Assembly (NCBI RefSeq): GCF_017744435.1
Contig: NZ_JAGIBG010000010.1
Coordinates: 1 to 64,000 of the forward strand
Source: Pseudomonas sp.
GTDB lineage: Bacteria > Pseudomonadota > Gammaproteobacteria > Pseudomonadales > Pseudomonadaceae
Direction: 5' to 3'
DNA length: 64,000 bases
Under the pieces are notes generated by a model, which ran no database searches, was not told where the DNA came from, and worked only from the letters and a program-made list of their open reading frames with translations. Position numbers and translations under genes: made by a program. This document shows positions 58,974 through 64,000 of the stretch, in pieces; position 1 is the stretch's first letter; each line of letters opens with the position of its first letter.

Positions 58974-60287
58974 TTACTCAGCGGCGGCAGGAGCCTGTGC
59001 TGGCTTAACGGCATCTTCGTACGAGACCGACTTGTCGGTCACAGTCGCTTTCTGCAGAACAGTATCTACAACTTGTTCTTCCAGCACAACCGAACGAACT
59101 TCGTTCAGTTGCTGGTCGTTCTTGTAGTACCAGGAGATGACCTGCTCAGGCTCTTGGTAAGCCGAAGCCATTTCCTCGATCATCTCGCGAACCTTGCCTT
59201 CATCTGGCTTCAGCTCGAACTGCTTGACCACTTCGGCGACGATCAGGCCCAGGACCACACGACGCTTGGCTTGCTCTTCGAACAGCTCGGCCGGCAGTTG
59301 CTCAGGCTTGATGTTGCCACCGAACTGCTGAACAGCCTGGACGCGCAGACGGTTGACTTCGTTTTCCAGCAGGGCCTTTGGCACTTCGATCGGGTTGGCG
59401 GCCAGCAGACCGTCCATGACCTGGTTCTTGACCTTGGTCTTGATCGCCTGACGCAGCTCACGCTCCATGTTCTTGCGAACTTCGGTGCGGAAGCCTTCCA
59501 GGGTCGATTCCTTGATGCCGAACTGGGCGAAGAACTCTTCGTTCAGCTCTGGCAGCGCAGGGGCCGATACGCTGTTGACGGTGATGGTGAACTCGGCGGC
59601 TTTGCCAGCCAGGTCCAGGTTCTGGTAGTCCTCTGGGAAGGTCACGTTGACAACGCGCTCTTCGCCAGCCTTGGCGCCCACCAGGCCATCTTCGAAGCCA
59701 GGGATCATGCGGCCGGAACCCAGTACCAGCTGGGTGCCCTTGGCGGAACCACCGGCGAACACTTCACCGTCGACCTTGCCGACGAAATCGATGTTGACCT
59801 GGTCGTCGTTCTGCGCAGCGCGCTCGACGGCCTCGAAACGGGTGTTCTGCTTGCGCAGGACTTCCAGCATGTTGTCCAGGTCGGCGTCAGCCACTTCGGC
59901 ACTCAGGCGCTCGACGTTGATCGACTCGAAGCCGGCAACGGTGAACTCTGGGAACACTTCGAAGATGGCAACGAATTCCAGGTCCTTGCCCTTCTCGAAG
60001 GACTTCGGCTCGACAGCCGGAGCGCCAGCCGGGTTCAGCTTCTGCTCGACGATGGCTTCGTAGAAGGAAGCCTGGACCAGGTCACCGAAAGCCTCTTGAC
60101 GGGCATCGGCCTCGAAACGCTGACGGATCACGCTCATCGGCACCTTGCCTGGGCGGAAGCCCGCGACCTTGGCGCGCTTGGCAGTCTGTTGCAGACGCTT
60201 GTTGACTTCGTTCTCGACGCGCTCGGCCGGAACGGCGATGGTCATGCGGCGCTCGAGAGCGGAAGTGTTTTCAACAGAAACTTGCAT
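58974..60287 (-). CDS. tig: Trigger factor
   Basis: Trigger factor is the ribosome-bound chaperone and prolyl isomerase. The 437 residues start [17 protein letters not shown]. The ribosome-binding [16 protein letters not shown] signature, the FKBP-like PPIase domain ([17 protein letters not shown] and [17 protein letters not shown]) and the helical chaperone C-terminus are present. An ATG 27 codons upstream is rejected because the family starts with MQVSVE. It heads the tig-clpP-clpX-lon-hupB-ppiD cluster. Confidence 0.97.
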   Translation of the reverse strand: MQVSVENTSALERRMTIAVPAERVENEVNKRLQQTAKRAKVAGFRPGKVPMSVIRQRFEADARQEAFGDLVQASFYEAIVEQKLNPAGAPAVEPKSFEKGKDLEFVAIFEVFPEFTVAGFESINVERLSAEVADADLDNMLEVLRKQNTRFEAVERAAQNDDQVNIDFVGKVDGEVFAGGSAKGTQLVLGSGRMIPGFEDGLVGAKAGEERVVNVTFPEDYQNLDLAGKAAEFTITVNSVSAPALPELNEEFFAQFGIKESTLEGFRTEVRKNMERELRQAIKTKVKNQVMDGLLAANPIEVPKALLENEVNRLRVQAVQQFGGNIKPEQLPAELFEEQAKRRVVLGLIVAEVVKQFELKPDEGKVREMIEEMASAYQEPEQVISWYYKNDQQLNEVRSVVLEEQVVDTVLQKATVTDKSVSYEDAVKPAQAPAAAE

Positions 60288-60536
60288 GGATATTCCTCGT
60301 TGCACAGACGTTAGCCGGCGATAGCCCGACTCCAGAATCAAGGGCAAACATTCTAGTGAGTCACGCACCAGAAGTCACCCCACCCGGGACGACGGGAAAC
60401 CACGCCGGTCGATTAACTTGCATGGCCCGCACGGTAAAGTGCCGAGCCTCTTTATATAGAGGGCCGCATACCTCCCAACGGGTGGCACACAACCGAAATA
60501 CCTTGTCAAACAACCGCCAGCTTGAAAGCGACCCGC

Positions 60537-60836
60537 CTATTCAGGATCGATCTCGTTGAACTGGCAGTACTCTTCCCACTCCACACCCAGCGCTTCAGCC
60601 ACTTCACGATGGGTTTCCAGGCGCATGGCCTGCAGTTGCTCTGGGCTTTCGGCAATCAACTGCAGCGCCAGCTCCCAGGGCTGAATCCCCTGCTCATCGG
60701 CGGCATCCTCGAATGCCCACTCGATCTGCTGGGCCTGCTCACGCGCATCCAGCTCACGGATTTCCTCGAGCAGCTGCGGATTGGCTTCGGCAAAGCGCTG
60801 CAACGCCAGGGCCTGGCGGGCTTCTTTTGCAATCAT
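60537..60836 (-). CDS. Conserved acidic hypothetical protein (possibly DUF6388)
   Basis: The protein has 99 residues: acidic, helical, no signal peptide, starting MIAKEARQALALQRFAEANP and ending in CQFNEIDPE. It resembles the small Pseudomonas proteins grouped as DUF6388 as I remember them, but that name is uncertain. The function is unknown. A GAGGAA-type site precedes ATG 60836. Confidence 0.6.
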   Translation of the reverse strand: MIAKEARQALALQRFAEANPQLLEEIRELDAREQAQQIEWAFEDAADEQGIQPWELALQLIAESPEQLQAMRLETHREVAEALGVEWEEYCQFNEIDPE

Positions 60837-60960
60837 CGGGGTGTTCCTCTGCCGGCCAAATGGGCCGGTGTTTCAACCGGCTGAAATCTAACAGCTTTTA
60901 TTGGGGTATCACCAGAGGATTACAAGGGGGGAGATTGAGTTGTGGCTGCGAAGTTTTTGG

Positions 60961-61015
60961 CTTGAGGCCTTCAGCGCCTGTGAGGCTCGATTTCGCAGGC
61001 GCTGAAAGGCTCAAG
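60961..61015. repeat. Imperfect 20-bp inverted repeat
   Basis: Arms 60961-60980 and 60996-61015 pair with two or three mismatches (core TTCAGCGCCTG with CAGGCGCTGAA). It lies in the gene-free stretch 60837-61030 between the acidic protein gene and the tRNA terminator. No T-run is adjacent. Confidence 0.6.
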
Positions 61016-61030
61016 TCATACACCCCAGAA

Positions 61031-61067
61031 ACAACAAAGGCGCCTGATCTCACGATCAAGGCGCCTT
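61031..61067 (-). terminator. Terminator after the distal tRNA-His
   Basis: On the minus strand AAGGCGCC and GGCGCCTT pair around a 15-base loop that itself contains GATC-GTGA-GATC. TTTGTTGTTT follows. It is the 3' end of the tRNA transcript. Confidence 0.8.
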
Positions 61068-61076
61068 CGAAAAATA

Positions 61077-61152
61077 TGGGGTGGACGATGGGAATCGAAC
61101 CCACGACAACTGGAATCACAATCCAGCGCTCTACCAACTGAGCTACGCCCAC
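61077..61152 (-). tRNA. tRNA-His (GTG), copy 1
   Basis: This is a 76-nt cloverleaf on the minus strand with acceptor GTGGGCG/CGTCCAC, anticodon loop ATTGTGATT giving anticodon GTG, and encoded CCA. It is identical to the copy at 61338-61413. Confidence 0.96.
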
Positions 61153-61196
61153 CATATTGCGGTGTTTCAGTGTTGCGATACAGCCTTACAGAAGCA

Positions 61197-61281
61197 TGGT
61201 GCGGACGAAGAGACTCGAACTCTTACAGCTTGCGCCGCTGGAACCTAAATCCAGTGTGTCTACCAATTTCACCACGTCCGC
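61197..61281 (-). tRNA. tRNA-Leu (TAG)
   Basis: This is an 85-nt class II tRNA with acceptor GCGGACG/CGTCCGC, a long variable arm and encoded CCA. The anticodon loop TTTAGGT gives anticodon TAG, which reads CUN leucine codons. Confidence 0.95.
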
Positions 61282-61296
61282 GTAACGCTTAAAACA

Positions 61297-61327
61297 AAGG
61301 CGCCAGATCATTCAATCAAAGGCGCCT
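61297..61327 (-). terminator. Terminator-like hairpin between tRNA-His copy 2 and tRNA-Leu
   Basis: AAGGCGCC and GGCGCCTT pair around a 15-base loop, and the minus strand continues TTTGTTTT. The stem is identical to that after tRNA-His copy 1, so each tRNA-His gene is followed by its own copy. Confidence 0.6.
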
Positions 61328-61337
61328 TCGTCGAATA

Positions 61338-61413
61338 TGGGGTGGACGATGGGAATCGAACCCACGACAACTGGAATCACAATCCAGCGCTCTACCAACT
61401 GAGCTACGCCCAC
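61338..61413 (-). tRNA. tRNA-His (GTG), copy 2
   Basis: This is a 76-nt cloverleaf, base-for-base identical to the copy at 61077-61152, with encoded CCA. Confidence 0.96.
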
Positions 61414-61456
61414 CATATTGCATTACAGCCTTACTTGCTTGCCCAAGCTGCCTAAA

Positions 61457-61533
61457 TGGCGCACCCGGCAGGACTCGAACCTGCGACCATCCGCTTAGAA
61501 GGCGGATGCTCTATCCAGCTGAGCTACGGGCGC
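61457..61533 (-). tRNA. tRNA-Arg (TCT)
   Basis: This is a 77-nt cloverleaf on the minus strand with acceptor GCGCCCG/CGGGTGC, a seven-base anticodon loop CTTCTAA giving anticodon TCT (reads AGA), and encoded CCA. It is the first gene of the four-tRNA transcript. Confidence 0.96.
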
Positions 61534-61640
61534 TTAAGCTTGAAGCCTAACCGAACAAGCTGTTAACAGGTAACTGCTAAACCACTCATTCTGCCCGACC
61601 TCGCCAACCAGTGCTAGGCTGTGCCCGACAAGTGCGGCGA

Positions 61641-61669
61641 ATCTTATAGGCGAGCCCCCAGGTCGTCAA
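61641..61669 (-). promoter_or_regulatory. Promoter of the tRNA operon
   Basis: On the minus strand TTGACG (61664-61669), a 17-base spacer and TAAGAT (61641-61646) are followed by the GC-rich discriminator TCGCCGCAC. It lies about 110 bases before tRNA-Arg. Confidence 0.6.
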
Positions 61670-61803
61670 CACCTTTCTCCAAAAAATTTAAATTATTTAA
61701 GGGGTTAGGGGATTTGCCCGACCACCCGCCTTTGCCCTTGGGCGATGTCGTGCGAGAATGCGCCCTCTTTATTGTTCCTTTCTCGATGGTTAATCACGCG
61801 TCT

Positions 61804-62658
61804 ATGACTGCACACCTAATCGATGGCAAGGCGATCGCCGCCAACCTGCGCAAGCAGATCGCTCAACGTGTCGAGGAGCGTCGCCAGCAAGGCCTGCGCA
61901 CGCCGGGCCTGGCGGTGATCCTGGTCGGCACCGACCCCGCCTCCCAAGTCTATGTCTCGCACAAGCGCAAGGACTGCGAAGAGGTCGGCTTCATCTCTCA
62001 GGCATTCGACCTGCCCAGCGAGACCACGCAGCAAGCGCTGACCGAGCTGATCGACCGCCTCAACGACGACCCGGCCGTCGATGGCATCCTGCTGCAACTG
62101 CCGCTGCCAGCGCACCTGGATGCCTCGCTGCTGCTCGAGCGCATCCGCCCCGACAAAGACGTCGACGGTTTCCACCCGTACAACATCGGCCGCCTGGCCC
62201 AGCGCATCCCGCTGCTGCGCCCGTGCACGCCCAAAGGCATCATGACCCTGCTGGAAAGCACCGGTCAGGACCTGTACGGCATGAACGCGGTGATCGTCGG
62301 TGCGTCCAACATCGTTGGCCGCCCGATGGCGATGGAGCTGCTGCTGGGCGGTTGCACCGTGACCGTCTGCCACCGTTTCACCAAGGACCTGGCCGGCCAC
62401 GTCGGCCGCGCCGACCTGGTGGTCGTGGCTGCCGGCAAGCCTGGCCTGGTCAAGGGTGAATGGATCAAGGAAGGCGCCATCGTCATCGACGTCGGCATCA
62501 ACCGCCAGGAAGACGGCAAGCTGGTCGGCGACGTGGTCTACGAGACCGCCCTGCCGCGCGCTGGCTGGATCACGCCGGTTCCGGGCGGGGTCGGGCCGAT
62601 GACCCGCGCCTGCCTGCTGGAGAACACGCTGTATGCAGCCGAAGAGCTGCATAAGTGA
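61804..62658 (+). CDS. folD: Methylenetetrahydrofolate dehydrogenase/cyclohydrolase
   Basis: FolD interconverts 5,10-methylene-, methenyl- and 10-formyltetrahydrofolate. The 284 residues start [13 protein letters not shown]. The catalytic [13 protein letters not shown] (with YxxxK), the [11 protein letters not shown] and NIGRLAQ segments, and the NADP site [12 protein letters not shown] are present; the end carries the [11 protein letters not shown] signature. The ATG at 61804 agrees with the family N-terminus. It is divergent from the tRNA operon. Confidence 0.96.
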   Translation: MTAHLIDGKAIAANLRKQIAQRVEERRQQGLRTPGLAVILVGTDPASQVYVSHKRKDCEEVGFISQAFDLPSETTQQALTELIDRLNDDPAVDGILLQLPLPAHLDASLLLERIRPDKDVDGFHPYNIGRLAQRIPLLRPCTPKGIMTLLESTGQDLYGMNAVIVGASNIVGRPMAMELLLGGCTVTVCHRFTKDLAGHVGRADLVVVAAGKPGLVKGEWIKEGAIVIDVGINRQEDGKLVGDVVYETALPRAGWITPVPGGVGPMTRACLLENTLYAAEELHK

Positions 62659-62661
62659 GTA

Positions 62662-62694
62662 AAAACGGCACCTTTCGAGGTGCCGTTTTCATTT
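62662..62694 (+). terminator. Terminator of folD
   Basis: AAAACGGCACC-TTTCGA-GGTGCCGTTTT, four bases after the stop codon, is followed by CATTT. Confidence 0.9.
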
Positions 62695-62928
62695 GCGCGA
62701 TCAGCTGAGGAGTTGGGCAACGGTCGTACCACGCCTTACAAAAGATTGCCTGATGGCGGGTAGAGGTTCTCCTCAGCCGATTCTGCTGCCACCTGGCAGA
62801 AATCAGCCGCCCCCGCTGTCGCCAGCCCCTGCTTCAGCCAGCATCCCAACGCTGCGCGTCTGACAATATCTCCACAGCCCTTACTGGAGCGTCGCCGCAA
62901 GGAGACCCGTCAGACCCGCTACATCGAT

Positions 62929-63975
62929 GTGCAAGACCTCGCCCGCCTGGTCAACCGCAAAGGCCTGCCCACCTGCCTGGTGGAGATGGCCGAGTACATC
63001 CGCCAGGACTACCTGCGCTGGCCGGCCTTCGAGAAGTGTGCACGGGTGGCCAACCACTCGCCCGACGGGGTCATCGAGCTGATGCCGGTGTCCGATGCCA
63101 GCCTGTACGCCTTCAAGTACGTCAACGGTCACCCGAAGAACACCCGCCATGGCCTGCCCACGGTAATGGCCTTCGGCACCCTGGCCGACGTCGACACCGG
63201 CACCCCGCTGCTGCTAAGCGAGATGACCCTGACCACGGCGATTCGCACGGCTGCCACCTCGGCACTGGCGGCACGTTACCTGGCGCGTGAAGACAGCCGC
63301 AGCATGGCGCTGATCGGCAATGGCTCGCAGAGCGAGTTCCAGGCCATCGCCTTCAACACCTTGGTAGGTATCGACGAAATCCGCCTGTACGACATCGACC
63401 CGACGGCCTCTGCCAAGCTGGTGGCCAACCTGGCCGGCCGCCCCGGCCTGAAGCTGAGCGTCGCCAGTTCGGTTGCCGAAGCCGTGCGCGGTGCCGATAT
63501 CGTCACCACGGTCACCGCCGACAAGGCCTATGCGACCATCCTCACGCCGGACATGATCGAGCCGGGCATGCACCTGAACGCCGTGGGTGGCGACTGCCCG
63601 GGCAAGACCGAACTGCACCGCGACATCGTCGAACAGGCGCGGGTGATCGTCGAATACGAGCCACAGAGCCGTGTCGAGGGCGAGATCCAGCAAATGCCTG
63701 GCGACTCGCCGGTGATCGAGTTCTGGCAAGTGATCGCAGGGCTTGTGCAAGGCCGCGAGCATGCCGAGCAGGTGACCCTGTTCGACTCGGTCGGCTTTGC
63801 CCTCGAAGACTACTCGGCGTTGCGCTACGTGCTGGACAGCGCACGCATGCTGGGGATCGGCCAGGACATTGCACTGGTGCCGATGCTGGACAACCCGAAG
63901 GACCTCTATGCGCTGCTGCAACCGCGGGTAGTGGGGGTTCGCGCGATGCTCAAGGCAGACAGCGCCTGTGCCTGA
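62929..63975 (+). CDS. Ornithine cyclodeaminase-family protein; start codon uncertain
   Basis: The protein has at least 348 residues. It is close to Pseudomonas ornithine cyclodeaminase (ornithine to proline and ammonia, NAD-dependent): VANHSPDGVIELMPVSD, FKYVNGHPKNTRHGLPTVMAFG, the Rossmann-type IGNGSQSEFQA and HLNAVGGDCPGKTELH are present. The first in-frame start-like codon is GTG 62929, which cuts off about six conserved residues. The expected start, six bases after an AAGGAG at 62899-62904, is CAG (62911) instead of ATG. No ATG, GTG or TTG exists in frame between the upstream stop at 62761 and 62929. It may be expressed from GTG 62929, be silent, or reflect a sequence error. Confidence 0.75.
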   Translation: MQDLARLVNRKGLPTCLVEMAEYIRQDYLRWPAFEKCARVANHSPDGVIELMPVSDASLYAFKYVNGHPKNTRHGLPTVMAFGTLADVDTGTPLLLSEMTLTTAIRTAATSALAARYLAREDSRSMALIGNGSQSEFQAIAFNTLVGIDEIRLYDIDPTASAKLVANLAGRPGLKLSVASSVAEAVRGADIVTTVTADKAYATILTPDMIEPGMHLNAVGGDCPGKTELHRDIVEQARVIVEYEPQSRVEGEIQQMPGDSPVIEFWQVIAGLVQGREHAEQVTLFDSVGFALEDYSALRYVLDSARMLGIGQDIALVPMLDNPKDLYALLQPRVVGVRAMLKADSACA

Positions 63976-64000
63976 TACACCCCGGGGTCGCGCAGCGCCC

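Overview
This window looks like chromosomal DNA from a fluorescent pseudomonad of the Pseudomonas putida group. The grounds are high-GC coding sequence, palindromic REP elements of the putida type (GTGGGAGCGG...CCGCGAAG), an OprI lipoprotein ending in Lys, and Pseudomonas-style gene order: tig-clpP-clpX-lon-hupB-ppiD, prpR-prpB-prpC-acnD-prpF-prpD facing acnB, and an Arg-His-Leu-His tRNA cluster next to folD. The species call rests on remembered family and synteny knowledge, not on a search. No prophage, insertion sequence or CRISPR array is visible.

Layout. 1-6.7 kb: a 93-bp perfect inverted repeat, tRNA-Gln, small conserved proteins, a ZapE/AFG1-like ATPase, propionyl-CoA synthetase (prpE) divergent from a LysR regulator, and an HPP-CBS membrane protein with a terminator-like hairpin in its leader. 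7-12 kb: a candidate envelope-modification block (Ais-like phosphatase and ArnT-like transferase) facing a two-component system that is preceded by two PepSY proteins. 12-15 kb: a patatin-like hydrolase, queD, an orphan protein and a DUF1289 protein. 15.2-26.4 kb: acnB convergent with the complete methylcitrate operon, whose promoter is flanked by matching operator sites for its GntR regulator. 26.6-29.7 kb: a three-gene retropepsin / inactive transglutaminase-7TM / ATP-grasp ligase operon, the least understood system here. 29.8-39.3 kb: pabB, cysH, cysB, a universal stress protein, a PanE-like reductase, a DAHP synthase, oprI with an L,D-transpeptidase, and tesA. 39.3-51.7 kb: an FtsX-type ABC exporter, greB, DoxX, an MltF-like transglycosylase, TatD, a chemoreceptor, an Mpo1-like protein, a thioesterase, a CHAD protein, a small lipoprotein and a RssA-like patatin. 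51.8-60.3 kb: the protein quality-control cluster, with a good heat-shock promoter match in front of lon. 61-64 kb: four tRNA genes, folD, and an ornithine cyclodeaminase-like gene whose expected start codon appears to be missing.

How the parts work together. prpE activates propionate to propionyl-CoA. prpC, prpD and/or acnD-prpF, an aconitase (possibly acnB) and prpB then convert it to pyruvate and succinate. cysH and cysB belong to sulfate assimilation. oprI and the L,D-transpeptidase plausibly anchor the outer membrane to peptidoglycan. The quality-control cluster combines chaperones (Tig, PpiD), the ClpXP and Lon proteases and the nucleoid protein HU.

All five REP pairs lie outside coding sequence, and four of them sit at gene 3' ends.
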